NCBI GenBank assembly: GCA_003551455.1
Contig: PUMR01000055.1
Coordinates: forward strand, 1-21,907
Reading direction: 5' to 3'
Length of the DNA stretch: 21,907 nucleotides
DNA from: Mollicutes bacterium
GTDB lineage: Bacteria > Bacillota_I > Bacilli_A > Izemoplasmatales > Izemoplasmataceae
The notes below the pieces were generated by a model. It worked only from the letters and a program-made list of their open reading frames with translations. It was not told the origin of the DNA and made no database searches. The position numbers and the translations under genes were made by a program. Positions 13,444 to 21,475 of the stretch are shown in pieces. Position 1 is the first letter of the stretch. Every line of letters begins with the position of its first letter.

Positions 13444-14595
13444 TCACTTTATGATGAAATAATTTTCGGGTGTCCTATCCTCGAGGGCGATGCGCAAAGC
13501 CTTATGACCCCGCGAGATGGTCTCCGTCACCGGCTCATCGAAGTAATCGATGTTCTGGATGCCGAAATAGGGGTATACGCTCTCTTTCACTTCGCCGAAG
13601 GTCATGGTGAAATTGACCAGTTCGCCGCCCTCTTCGAGAGCCCGCCGCAACATCTCGAATTTGCGGTGGTCGGTGATGACCATCGCGAACCGGATGCCGC
13701 TCAACCGGAAGATGGCCTCGGTGTCCTTCAAGAAATGATAGACGAGCTTGTTGAGGAACTTGCCCATCATGAGGTCGCCGATGTCGCGACCGTACTGGTC
13801 GTTGATGGTCTTGATGTTGGACAGTTCGAAAAAGACGAGCGCGTAGGGCTCCTTTCGACGATTGTAACGCTGCAGGGCCTCTTCGAGCGCATCACCGATA
13901 TGGATCTGGTTCAGAAGGTCGACTTCGGTCCGGGGATAGCGCCTCACATCGAGGCCACGCACGATGGCGATAAACATCTTGCGACCGTCATGGACCACCA
14001 GGGTCCCGGTCTCTTTCACCCATTCGTAGACAGCGCCGCGTTTGATGCGGTAGTGCGTGCGATATTTCGGGTTTCTCCGTGAACACTTGTCGAGAACGGC
14101 AAGGTAGGCGGCACGGTCATCCGGGTGGAGCCTCTCGAGAAAATCTTCCAGGGTGAATTCGTGCTCCGAGAGTCCCGACAGTTTCAAGAAGGTCTCCGTC
14201 CCGAACATCTTGTTTTCGTCGGTGCGGAAGACGATGCCGTCATCCAAGAGGTCCAACATGGTGATGAACCGCTGCCGCAAGAGTTCGGAGCGGTCTTTCA
14301 GATCCTCATGCGTCTTGTTGAGTTCCTTGAGTTTTTCCCGGGTGTGGTCCTTTCTGCTGAGCGCCCGGATGTCAAACATGAAAACCGTATAGAGAGAGCC
14401 GCCGTATATCAGGATATCAACATAGATCTCTTCTATTTCGACAACGGCCAGTCGCGCGAACACCACATAGGAAGTCAGGCCGAGGATGAAGAGGAACACG
14501 TCAAAATCGCCCTTTCCGGTACGCCACTTCTTGAGGACGACGAGAACGAGCCAGACAAGAAAGATGATGAGCTTGTGTTCGTACCAATCGAACAT
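13444..14595 (-). CDS. Membrane-anchored PAS plus degenerate GGDEF signalling protein (383 aa)
   Basis: Domains: two or three N-terminal hydrophobic helices (about 9-22, 32-51 and 59-76), a coiled-coil-like linker (80-110), a PAS domain (about 110-215; note RLHPDDRAAY 155-164) and a GGDEF-type domain (about 225-380). The fold motif NIKTINDQYGRDIGD (260-274) is kept. The active-site loop is SGIRF (299-303) instead of GGDEF, and the metal Asp positions read ELSN (257-260), so diguanylate cyclase activity is unlikely. A binding or regulatory role is inferred. The order TM-PAS-degenerate GGDEF resembles the front part of the c-di-AMP phosphodiesterase GdpP, but no DHH/DHHA1 domain follows. ATG at 14595 has AAAGGTG 8-9 nt upstream. 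It lies 43 bases after cdaA in the same operon. Confidence 0.85.
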   Translation of the reverse strand: MFDWYEHKLIIFLVWLVLVVLKKWRTGKGDFDVFLFILGLTSYVVFARLAVVEIEEIYVDILIYGGSLYTVFMFDIRALSRKDHTREKLKELNKTHEDLKDRSELLRQRFITMLDLLDDGIVFRTDENKMFGTETFLKLSGLSEHEFTLEDFLERLHPDDRAAYLAVLDKCSRRNPKYRTHYRIKRGAVYEWVKETGTLVVHDGRKMFIAIVRGLDVRRYPRTEVDLLNQIHIGDALEEALQRYNRRKEPYALVFFELSNIKTINDQYGRDIGDLMMGKFLNKLVYHFLKDTEAIFRLSGIRFAMVITDHRKFEMLRRALEEGGELVNFTMTFGEVKESVYPYFGIQNIDYFDEPVTETISRGHKALRIALEDRTPENYFIIK

Positions 14596-14638
14596 TGTGG
14601 ACGCACCTTTCTGGAAATGTCTTGAGGATGTGGTAGAA

Positions 14639-15379
14639 TCAATTCTGTAGGTATTTCTCCAAATACAGCAGCAAAGATTCCTGACTGATGTCCTGGTCCA
14701 GATAGCCTTCGATGGCGACGCTGATCTCACCGGTCTGTTCACTGACGACGACGGTCAAGGAATCCGTGGCCTCACTGATGCCGATGGCCGCGCGATGCCT
14801 CGAGCCGAGGTATTTCGGGACCTTGGCCTGGTCGCTTGAAGGGAAATAGGCGCCGGCGCACTTGATGACGTTCTCCTTGATGATCACCGCCCCGTCATGC
14901 AGGGGGGTGTTGGGAATGAAGATGCTCGAGAGCAACTCGCTGGATACTATGGCTTCGATACCGAACGCGTTGTCGATGTATTCCTGCAGAGAATCCGACC
15001 GTTCGAAGGTGATGAGCGCTCCGATCCTGTGACGACCGAGATAGCTGACACTGTGCAGGATTTCCTCCTTGACATCGTCCTCGATGGCATTCGTCACCAG
15101 AATACCGCTCTTCAAGCCGATCTGCACAAGTATCATCCGGATCTCCTGCCGCAACATGAAAAGGAACACACAGACCATGATTACAGCTTGGAAATAAGCG
15201 AGAAAAGCGTATCCACCAGGGATATCGTCCCTAATGAGCCGGATAAAAAAATAGACGACCATGACGGCGGTGGCAAAACGGAAGAACCGGAGAGCCATGG
15301 CGGGCAACATGGTACGGACGACAACCGTGAATACGGCCATCAGGTACACCAGGATGACTATGATGAGAAAATCCTCCAC
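14639..15379 (-). CDS. cdaA: Diadenylate (c-di-AMP) cyclase, CdaA type (246 aa)
   Basis: Three N-terminal membrane helices (about 4-22, 30-49 and 58-77), then a DisA_N cyclase domain. Both active-site motifs are present: TPLHDGAVII (158-167, DGA at 162-164) and GSRHRAAIG (192-200, RHR at 194-196), followed by VVSEQTGEIS (211-220). CdaA makes c-di-AMP, which controls potassium and osmolyte balance in Bacillota. I chose GTG 15379 with AAAGGCGG upstream; the only earlier in-frame start (GTG 15415) sits at the transcription start. Slightly shorter than Bacillus CdaA (about 273). The usual partners cdaR and glmM do not follow; a PAS/degenerate-GGDEF gene does. Confidence 0.95.
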   Translation of the reverse strand: MEDFLIIVILVYLMAVFTVVVRTMLPAMALRFFRFATAVMVVYFFIRLIRDDIPGGYAFLAYFQAVIMVCVFLFMLRQEIRMILVQIGLKSGILVTNAIEDDVKEEILHSVSYLGRHRIGALITFERSDSLQEYIDNAFGIEAIVSSELLSSIFIPNTPLHDGAVIIKENVIKCAGAYFPSSDQAKVPKYLGSRHRAAIGISEATDSLTVVVSEQTGEISVAIEGYLDQDISQESLLLYLEKYLQN

Positions 15380-15420
15380 GTCGTCACCGCCTTTCTGGTC
15401 AGAGGTCCATCTCACCGTAG

Positions 15421-15429
15421 ATTATAACA
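15421..15429 (-). promoter_or_regulatory. Extended -10 promoter of the cdaA operon
   Basis: Minus strand TGTTATAAT: perfect -10 (15426-15421) with TGn extension (15429-15427). No recognisable -35. It should drive cdaA through the YutD-like gene, since no terminator is seen between these six genes. Confidence 0.65.
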
Positions 15430-15473
15430 CATCAAAGGGCGCGAACGTAATGAAATCATGCGTCTTCCGTCCC

Positions 15474-15540
15474 ATGTGTCATCCTTGGAATTTTTTCAAT
15501 GCGGTGAAAGACACATAGAAGCTTGCTTTCACATCGAAGC
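15474..15540. repeat. Overlapping inverted and direct repeats between cdaA and nrdJ
   Basis: Inverted repeat ATGTGTC (15474-15480) / GACACAT (15510-15516). Inverted repeat GTGAAAG (15504-15510) / CTTTCAC (15526-15532). Direct repeat ACATnGAAGC (15513-15522 and 15531-15540). The elements share bases and lie between two divergent promoters, so they are candidate operators. They do not fit the NrdR box pattern I know. Confidence 0.45.
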
Positions 15541-15575
15541 GGAAATGTCAACCCTTTAACCATCAGCGAATTTAC

Positions 15576-15581
15576 TATAAA
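15576..15581 (+). promoter_or_regulatory. Possible -10 box of nrdJ
   Basis: TATAAA with no clean -35 at the right distance. A second candidate, TGATACACT (15588-15596), lies just downstream. Either gives a short leader before the ATG at 15632. Confidence 0.35.
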
Positions 15582-15631
15582 ATGTTGTGATACACTCCAT
15601 CATATTTTCTACTATCAGGGAGGGGCATCCT

Positions 15632-18157
15632 ATGGCGGACTATGACAAACGTTTGCTGGATAGTATCAACGCGGATATCGAGAAACACTTCCCCCATCTT
15701 TGTCCGATTCGAGAGGACATGGAAAAATCCTTCCGTGGCGTCTCCCGCCTCGTCATGCTGGACCGCTACAGCCAGAAGGATCTGAACCTCAAGACCTTGA
15801 AAGAGGGGGATCTGGTTCTCACCATCGTCCGCGACGACCCGAAGTTCCCCGCCCGGGGTGTCGGATACATGGAGCGGATCGACAACAACAAACTCACGAT
15901 CAAAATCACTCCCGATTATCTCGCCAACACGGAAGACGCCGATGAGAACGGCTTTGTCGAACGCACGCTTAAACAAGTCGACAAACCGCTCGAACTCTAT
16001 TTCGAACAGATCGCCCGCCGGGTGGCCGACCACCTCGGCGAAGAGGAGAGCGAAGAGGTCAGAGAACATTTCTACGAAGAAGTCAAAGACCTCAATCTCG
16101 TTCCCGCGGGGCGCATCCTCTTCGGCGCCGGCTCCCAGACACAAGTCACCTATTTCAACTGTTTCGTCATGCCCTTCATCCATGATTCCCGTGAAGGGAT
16201 CAGCGACCACAGGAAACAGGTCATGGAAATCATGTCCCGCGGCGGTGGCGTGGGAACCAACGGTTCGACCCTCCGACCGAAGAACGCATTGGCCAAGGGG
16301 GTCAACGGGAAATCGAGCGGCGCTGTGAGCTGGCTCAACGACATCTCGCAACTGACACACCTCGTCGAACAGGGAGGATCCCGCCGCGGCGCGCAGATGA
16401 TCATGCTCGCCGACTGGCATCCCGATATCATCGAGTTCATCATCTCCAAGATGCAGAATCCCAAAATCCTGCAATTCCTCATCGACACCATCGACGATCC
16501 CCTCGTCAAGAAGACCGCCCGGGCGAAACTCAAATTCATCCCCCTCTCCGAAGAGGAGATAGAAATCAACGAATACATCCTCGAACAATCCAAGAAGAAC
16601 GGCAACTTCTCGAAACGCATCGTCGACAAGGCCTTCGAGCGTTTGAACAAGGGCGGTCACTATGAGGTCCACGATGAGGAGTTCCTTTCCGGCGCGAACA
16701 TCTCCGTCGCCATCTCCAAGGATTTCATGGAGGCTCTCGAGAAAGATGAGGATTTCCACCTCAAATTCCCCGACATCGACACCTATGACGACGAAGAGAA
16801 ACGTTTCTACGACGAGCATTGGCAAGAGGTCGGCGATGTCCGCGAATGGGAAGCCATGGGGCAGCGCACCAAAGTCCACTACACCATCAAAGCCAAAGAA
16901 CTCTGGAACCTGATCAACATCTGCGCCACCTATTCCGCCGAGCCCGGCATCTTCTTCATCGACAATGCCAACGCGGAAACGAACGCCGTCGGCTACGACC
17001 AGAAGGTGGTCTGCACGAACCCTTGTGGCGAACAACCCCTGGCACCGCATTCCGTCTGTAACCTCGCGGCCTTGAACCTCGCGAACATGGTCGATCACGA
17101 AAAAAGGGCGGTCGACTACGACAAGCTCGAGCGGACCATCGCGACCGCCATCCGGTTGCAAGACAACGTCATCGACAAGACGCACTACTTCCTCGAGGAG
17201 AATCGCGAGCAGGCCCTCGGGGAAAGACGCATCGGACTGGGGGTCATGGGATTGCAGGACCTCCTCATCTGGTGCGGCCATCGCTACGGGTCGCCGGAGG
17301 GCCTCGCCTTCATCGACGAATTGTTCGAGTTCATCGCCACCAAAGCCTACGAGAACAGCATCGGGCTCGCCGAAGAGAAAGGACCCTTCCCTTTCCTGAA
17401 GACCGCCGAGAACCGGAAGAAGTTCATCAATAGCGGCTACATGCGAAAGATGCCCGAACCAATCCGCAAAGGGGTGTTGGAAAAAGGCATCCGGAACTCA
17501 CATCTCCTCACTATCGCCCCGACAGGCTCCACCGGCACCATGGTCGGAGTATCGACCGGTCTCGAGCCCTATTTCGCCTTCAGCTATTTCCGTAGCGGCC
17601 GGCTCGGGAAATTCATCGAGGTGAACGCACCGATCGTCGATGCCTATCTGGAGAGATATCCGGGCAATGACAAAGAATCCCTCCCCGAAATCTTCGTGAG
17701 CGCCATGGACCTTTCCCCCGAGGAACATGTCGATGTGCAATGCACCATCCAGAAATGGGTCGACTCCTCCATCTCGAAGACCGTGAACGCCCCCAAAGGC
17801 TACAGCGTCGAAGAGGTCGAACGCGTCTACCGCCGTCTCTATTACGGAGGGGCGAAAGGCGGCACCGTCTATGTCGACGGCTCCCGCGACGCACAAGTCC
17901 TCACCCTGACCAAGGATGACAAGGACCAACAACCCAAGCAGGTCGAAATCTCCGACCTCGGTCTCGAAGTCGAGGAAAAGCCCGTCAAGACGAAAAAAGA
18001 GCCCCGCACGAAGGGGCTGAGGTCCGACCGCCAAGATAGGAACATCGGCATCGAGGACGGCGACATCTGTCCCATCTGCCTCGAGGGGACGGTCGAGAAT
18101 CTCGGCGGATGCCACACTTGTTCCAATTGCAACGCCCAGTTGAAATGCGGACTCTGA
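15632..18157 (+). CDS. nrdJ: Adenosylcobalamin-dependent (class II) ribonucleoside-diphosphate reductase (841 aa)
   Basis: Reduces ribonucleotides to deoxyribonucleotides using a B12-derived radical, so it works with or without oxygen. Cys177 (FNCFV) pairs with Cys476 (SVCNLAALNL). The thiyl-radical motif is NPCGE with Asn463, Cys465 and Glu467; the 11-residue gap between Cys465 and Cys476 matches Thermotoga NrdJ. PTGSTGTMVG (630-639) and GGAKGGTVYVDGSR (739-752) follow. The C-terminal tail is a cysteine cluster, CPIC (813-816) and CHTCSNC (827-833) plus C839, a zinc-ribbon-like tail typical of NrdJ that handles reduction. A linker rich in Lys and Asp (760-810) precedes it. ATG at 15632 has GGGAGGGG six nt upstream. 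Monocistronic with its own terminator. No cobalamin riboswitch is seen upstream. Confidence 0.96.
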   Translation: MADYDKRLLDSINADIEKHFPHLCPIREDMEKSFRGVSRLVMLDRYSQKDLNLKTLKEGDLVLTIVRDDPKFPARGVGYMERIDNNKLTIKITPDYLANTEDADENGFVERTLKQVDKPLELYFEQIARRVADHLGEEESEEVREHFYEEVKDLNLVPAGRILFGAGSQTQVTYFNCFVMPFIHDSREGISDHRKQVMEIMSRGGGVGTNGSTLRPKNALAKGVNGKSSGAVSWLNDISQLTHLVEQGGSRRGAQMIMLADWHPDIIEFIISKMQNPKILQFLIDTIDDPLVKKTARAKLKFIPLSEEEIEINEYILEQSKKNGNFSKRIVDKAFERLNKGGHYEVHDEEFLSGANISVAISKDFMEALEKDEDFHLKFPDIDTYDDEEKRFYDEHWQEVGDVREWEAMGQRTKVHYTIKAKELWNLINICATYSAEPGIFFIDNANAETNAVGYDQKVVCTNPCGEQPLAPHSVCNLAALNLANMVDHEKRAVDYDKLERTIATAIRLQDNVIDKTHYFLEENREQALGERRIGLGVMGLQDLLIWCGHRYGSPEGLAFIDELFEFIATKAYENSIGLAEEKGPFPFLKTAENRKKFINSGYMRKMPEPIRKGVLEKGIRNSHLLTIAPTGSTGTMVGVSTGLEPYFAFSYFRSGRLGKFIEVNAPIVDAYLERYPGNDKESLPEIFVSAMDLSPEEHVDVQCTIQKWVDSSISKTVNAPKGYSVEEVERVYRRLYYGGAKGGTVYVDGSRDAQVLTLTKDDKDQQPKQVEISDLGLEVEEKPVKTKKEPRTKGLRSDRQDRNIGIEDGDICPICLEGTVENLGGCHTCSNCNAQLKCGL

Positions 18158-18181
18158 GAGGTGCGAAAGCACCTCTTTTTC
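18157..18181 (+). terminator. Terminator of nrdJ
   Basis: Stem AGAGGTGC/GCACCTCT (18157-18164 with 18169-18176), GAAA tetraloop, then T-run. It starts at the last base of the nrdJ stop codon. Confidence 0.9.
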
Positions 18182-18185
18182 TTGA

Positions 18186-18215
18186 TTGTATCCAAAGCCT
18201 CCATCCTGTTATAAT
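18186..18215 (+). promoter_or_regulatory. Promoter of hflX
   Basis: TTGTAT (18186-18191), 18-base spacer, perfect TATAAT (18210-18215) with a TGT extension. The spacer includes GCCTCCAT (18197-18204). Ribosome binding site GAGGTGA at 18222-18228. Confidence 0.75.
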
Positions 18216-18232
18216 GAAGGTGAGGTGATTGC

Positions 18233-19477
18233 ATGAAAAAGGCCTTTCTCGTCGCTATAGACCGCTACCCCGATGACATGGTCCGCTATTATCTCGAGGA
18301 GTTGGAAAATCTCGCCCTGTCCTTGAACATCGAGACGGTGAGGACCTTCTCGCAGCCCGCCCGGGCGACGACACCCGCCCACAAGGTGGGGGAGGGCAAG
18401 CTCGAAGAGATCCTCCGGGCCAAAGAGGAGGACGCGCCGGACTATGTCATCTTCAATGAAGAACTGACAAACAGTCAAATCCGCAATCTTGAGGACGTTC
18501 TCGATGTGGCGGTCATCGACAGGACCCTCCTGATTCTGGAGATATTCGCCAAGAGGGCCAAGACGAAAGAGGCCATGTTGCAAGTGGAGATTGCCCAGCT
18601 GAAATATCTGAAACCGCGATTGAGCGCGATGCGGAACTCCCTCGAACAACAACAGGGTGGCATCGGCTCGCGGGGCCCCGGGGAAAAGAGACTCGAACTC
18701 GACCGCCGCCGGATCGATAGAGACATCAAAAATGCCGAAAAGGCCCTGAAATCAATCGTCCGTACGCGCCAGAACAACCGCCGCAAACGCCGGAAGACCC
18801 TGGTCAAGAACGTGGCCGTGGTGGGCTACACCAATGCGGGCAAGAGCACACTCATGAACACCCTCTTGAAACACACCAAGAACGGCCATGAAGAGAAGAC
18901 CGCCCGGGTCGAGGACCGTCTGTTCGCAACACTGGAGACCTCGACGCGTCTCATCCGCTTCAAAGACAAGAAAAGTTTCACCCTGACCGACACCATCGGT
19001 TTCATCTCCAATCTGCCGCACGAACTCGTGGATTCATTCAAAGCCACCCTTGAAGAGATCAAAGAAGCCGACCTCCTTCTGCATGTGGTCGATTTTTCCC
19101 ACCCCTACTATCTCGACCAGATCCAGACCACCGAGGGGGTGTTGAAAGAACTCGGCGCCGACGGCATGGAGACCCTCTATGTCTTCAACAAGATCGACCT
19201 CGCCAATAACATCCTCCCCCCCTCATACAGTCCGGCTGTCAAAGTGAGCCTCCGGGAAAACCGCAACATCGAAACCCTCATCGCCAAGATCAACGACATC
19301 CTCTTCCGCGACGACACCGTCAAGGTCTATGCCATCCCGCAAAGCAGGGGAGATGTCGTCCACACCCTCAACGAACATGCGGAAATCCTCGAAAAGGCCT
19401 ACGAAAACGACTCCGTCCGGATAAAGGCCCGTGTCTCCGGCGCATTACGCGAGCATCTCCGCCATTTCGAGACCTGA
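18233..19477 (+). CDS. hflX: GTPase HflX (414 aa)
   Basis: A ribosome-associated GTPase that splits stalled or stressed 70S ribosomes. The N-terminal HflX domain (about 1-135) is followed by the glycine-rich GGIGSRGPGEKRLELDRRRI (142-161). The G domain carries G1 GYTNAGKST (198-206), G3 DTIGF (253-257) and G4 NKID (319-322). A C-terminal extension runs from about 360. The length fits the family. ATG at 18233 has a strong GAGGTGA site. It is followed by a terminator shared with convergent dusB. Confidence 0.96.
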   Translation: MKKAFLVAIDRYPDDMVRYYLEELENLALSLNIETVRTFSQPARATTPAHKVGEGKLEEILRAKEEDAPDYVIFNEELTNSQIRNLEDVLDVAVIDRTLLILEIFAKRAKTKEAMLQVEIAQLKYLKPRLSAMRNSLEQQQGGIGSRGPGEKRLELDRRRIDRDIKNAEKALKSIVRTRQNNRRKRRKTLVKNVAVVGYTNAGKSTLMNTLLKHTKNGHEEKTARVEDRLFATLETSTRLIRFKDKKSFTLTDTIGFISNLPHELVDSFKATLEEIKEADLLLHVVDFSHPYYLDQIQTTEGVLKELGADGMETLYVFNKIDLANNILPPSYSPAVKVSLRENRNIETLIAKINDILFRDDTVKVYAIPQSRGDVVHTLNEHAEILEKAYENDSVRIKARVSGALREHLRHFET

Positions 19478-19480
19478 CGA

Positions 19481-19507
19481 GAAGACCGCTCCTAACGAGC
19501 GGTCTTC
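19481..19507. terminator. Terminator hairpin between convergent hflX and dusB
   Basis: Perfect 11-bp stem GAAGACCGCTC/GAGCGGTCTTC (19481-19491 with 19497-19507) and a 5-nt loop containing the dusB stop codon (TAG, 19494-19492). The U-tract is modest on the plus strand (ATTCTTTT) and poor on the minus strand. Confidence 0.7.
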
Positions 19508-20469
19508 ATTCTTTTGATGTACTCGTCCAGAATTGTGGACATCGCCTCCCGCGACTCGGCCCGCGAAAGCGACCTTCTCGTCGCGGAACTGTCAGGGAGT
19601 CCCTTGAGATACCACGGGCCGTGCGTCCGCATCTCGAGAGTGGCACGACGTTCACTATAGTGAGTCGCGAGGAGTTCCGCATGGCGTTTCGCCATCGCGA
19701 TTCGCTCCTCGGGCGAAGGGGGTTTTTCACATTGGCCGTTCAAGAGGTAGTCGTTGCTCCGGCGGATGAGCCAGGGATTCCCCAAAAGGCCCCGGCCGAT
19801 CATGATACCGTCACATCCTGTGGCCTCCATCATGGCCGCGGCATCCGAGGGGGTCTTGACGTCGCCGTTGGCGAGCACGGGAATGTCGACAGCCTCTTTG
19901 ACAGCTTTGATGATGGAGAAATCGACCTTTCCGCCATACATCTGGGTTCTGGTCCTCCCATGCACGGCGATGAGGGCGGCGCCGGCCTCTTCCACGATGC
20001 GGGCGATCTCCACCGCGTTCTTATGGTTCTCGTTCCAACCGCTGCGCATTTTCACCGTGATGGGGAGGCTGGTCCTTTCCACCATCAAGGAGACGAGTCT
20101 CTTCACCTTTTCGGGCTGACGCATCAGACTCACGCCGCCGTTGTTCTTGACGACTTTCCGGACGGGGCAGCCCAGATTCAAGTCGATCGCCGCGGCCCTG
20201 GTGTTTCTAGTGACATATTCGGTCGCGTAAGGCAAAGCGGTTTCGTCCGCACCGAAAAGCTGCAAGACGACATTCTCCTCCTCGGGAAGGATCTCTGTCA
20301 TCTCGCGGGTGCGGCGGTTTCCGTACTTGAGCCCTTTGTCGCTCACCATCTCGGTGTAGATGAGACCCGCACCCATCTCCTTGGCGATCAGACGGAAAGC
20401 TTTGTTCGTCACCCCCGCCATCGGTGCGACGACAACAGGTCTCTTCTGTAACAGCTCTTTGAAATCCAT
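19492..20469 (-). CDS. dusB: tRNA-dihydrouridine synthase, DusB type (325 aa)
   Basis: FMN-dependent enzyme reducing uridine to dihydrouridine in tRNA. The start MDFKELLQKRPVVVAPMAGVTN has the PMAGVT flavin motif (16-21). The catalytic cysteine is Cys101 in LNLGCPVRKV. Lys140 (TVKMRSGW), His170 (HGRTRTQMY), NGD (201-203) and GRG (225-227) complete the flavin and RNA sites. The family-normal length is about 320-335. ATG 20469 has GGAGAG about 8 nt upstream; an in-frame GTG at 20478 overlaps that site. Divergent from hslO. In Bacillus, dusB also lies near hslO-type housekeeping genes, but here the two are on opposite strands. Confidence 0.95.
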   Translation of the reverse strand: MDFKELLQKRPVVVAPMAGVTNKAFRLIAKEMGAGLIYTEMVSDKGLKYGNRRTREMTEILPEEENVVLQLFGADETALPYATEYVTRNTRAAAIDLNLGCPVRKVVKNNGGVSLMRQPEKVKRLVSLMVERTSLPITVKMRSGWNENHKNAVEIARIVEEAGAALIAVHGRTRTQMYGGKVDFSIIKAVKEAVDIPVLANGDVKTPSDAAAMMEATGCDGIMIGRGLLGNPWLIRRSNDYLLNGQCEKPPSPEERIAMAKRHAELLATHYSERRATLEMRTHGPWYLKGLPDSSATRRSLSRAESREAMSTILDEYIKRMKTAR

Positions 20470-20495
20470 GTCGACCACTCTCCAAAATCACCGAT

Positions 20496-20524
20496 ATTCT
20501 GCCACAAAATCCCAAGAACCGCAA
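20496..20524 (-). promoter_or_regulatory. Probable promoter of dusB
   Basis: Minus strand TTGCGG (20524-20519), 17-base spacer, CAGAAT (20501-20496). The -35 is identical to that of glnS; the -10 is a weaker match. Confidence 0.5.
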
Positions 20525-20538
20525 GCCATTTCGATTTC

Positions 20539-20568
20539 CACCCGGTACATGTTATAATGGGCCGGGTG
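20539..20568 (+). promoter_or_regulatory. hslO promoter flanked by a 7-bp inverted repeat
   Basis: Extended -10 TGTTATAAT (20550-20558). The repeats CACCCGG (20539-20545) and CCGGGTG (20562-20568) lie symmetrically around it with a 16-base gap. The right arm also contains the likely ribosome binding site GGGTG. The leader would be only about 10 nt. Confidence 0.55.
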
Positions 20569-20574
20569 ATAAAA

Positions 20575-21450
20575 ATGGAGGATTATCTCGCCAAGGCCTA
20601 CGCCTTCGGCGGTACCGTCCGCCTCTATGCGGCGGACACGACGAACCTCGTCTATGAGGCGCAAAAGACCCACGACCTCTGGCCGACGAGCGCCGTGGCG
20701 CTCGGAAGACTCCTCACCGGCAGTGTGATCATGGGGGCGATGTACCAACAGGACCAGGAGCTGACCATCCGGATCGACGGGGACGGTCCTTTGGAAGGCA
20801 TGGTCGCGACCACGAACGCCAAAGGCGAAGTGCGGGGTTATGTCGGGAATCCCCATGTGTTCATGCAACATGCTTCGGGGAACCTGCCTGTGAGCCAGGC
20901 CGTTGGTCAAGGCAAACTCCATGTGACCAAGGATTTGAAGGTCCGCGACATCTTCACCGGCAGCGTCGAATTGCAAACAGGAGAGATCGCCACCGATTTC
21001 GCCTACTACTTCGCCGCGAGCGAACAGATTCCCTCGGCCGTCGCCCTGGGCGTCCGTATCGACGACGACAACTCCGTCCTGAATGCCGGCGGTTTCATCC
21101 TCCAACGCATGCCCGGCTGCAAAGAAGAGACGGTGAACCTCATCGAAGAGCGTCTATCCGGGCTCCCGCCGATGACAGAACTCCTCGAAGAAGGCGCCAA
21201 GCCCGAAGACATCATCGCCCGCATCGCCGGCGAGGACTATGAGATCCTGCATACCCTGTCCCTCGGATACCATTGCGATTGTGACCGTGAAAAGTTCGAA
21301 CGGGGCTTGATATCGCTCGGGGAAAAACAATTGCGTGAACTCCTCGAAAAAGACAACGGCATCGAGACCGTCTGCCACTTCTGTATGACCAAGTACCATT
21401 TCGGGGAAAACGAGATCCAAAAACTCATCGAGACCGTGCAGAAGAAGTGA
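20575..21450 (+). CDS. hslO: Hsp33 redox-regulated chaperone (291 aa)
   Basis: A cytoplasmic holdase activated by oxidation and unfolding. The C-terminal zinc site is complete: Cys234 and Cys236 (HCDCD) with Cys267 and Cys270 (CHFC). The N-terminal core shows GEVRGYVGNP (84-93) and the linker region follows at about 180-230. Length matches Bacillus HslO (about 291). I chose ATG 20575 (MEDYLAKAYAF) because the upstream in-frame ATG at 20557 lies in the -10 box. The gene ends in a strong terminator shared with glyA. Confidence 0.96.
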   Translation: MEDYLAKAYAFGGTVRLYAADTTNLVYEAQKTHDLWPTSAVALGRLLTGSVIMGAMYQQDQELTIRIDGDGPLEGMVATTNAKGEVRGYVGNPHVFMQHASGNLPVSQAVGQGKLHVTKDLKVRDIFTGSVELQTGEIATDFAYYFAASEQIPSAVALGVRIDDDNSVLNAGGFILQRMPGCKEETVNLIEERLSGLPPMTELLEEGAKPEDIIARIAGEDYEILHTLSLGYHCDCDREKFERGLISLGEKQLRELLEKDNGIETVCHFCMTKYHFGENEIQKLIETVQKK

Positions 21451-21457
21451 ACTTTCA

Positions 21458-21467
21458 CCCCCCCCCC
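21458..21467. repeat. Homopolymer of ten C
   Basis: A run of ten C seven bases after the hslO stop codon and before the terminator. Such tracts slip easily; this one is outside any coding region. It could also be a base-calling or assembly artefact. Confidence 0.8.
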
Positions 21468-21475
21468 TCTCACAC

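Noticed and set aside
15430..15631. Possible cobalamin riboswitch upstream of the B12-dependent reductase
   Set aside because: No B12-box-like GCCACTG core or the expected long multi-helix leader is visible, and the likely -10 boxes leave only about 35-45 nt of leader.
15575..17281. Open frame of 568 codons on the minus strand opposite nrdJ
   Set aside because: It lies antisense to an unmistakable nrdJ, has no ribosome binding site or family-like motifs, and is explained by codon bias (few stop codons opposite GC-rich codons). The same holds for other long antisense frames, such as 5103-5999 opposite the acidic-protein and tsaD genes.
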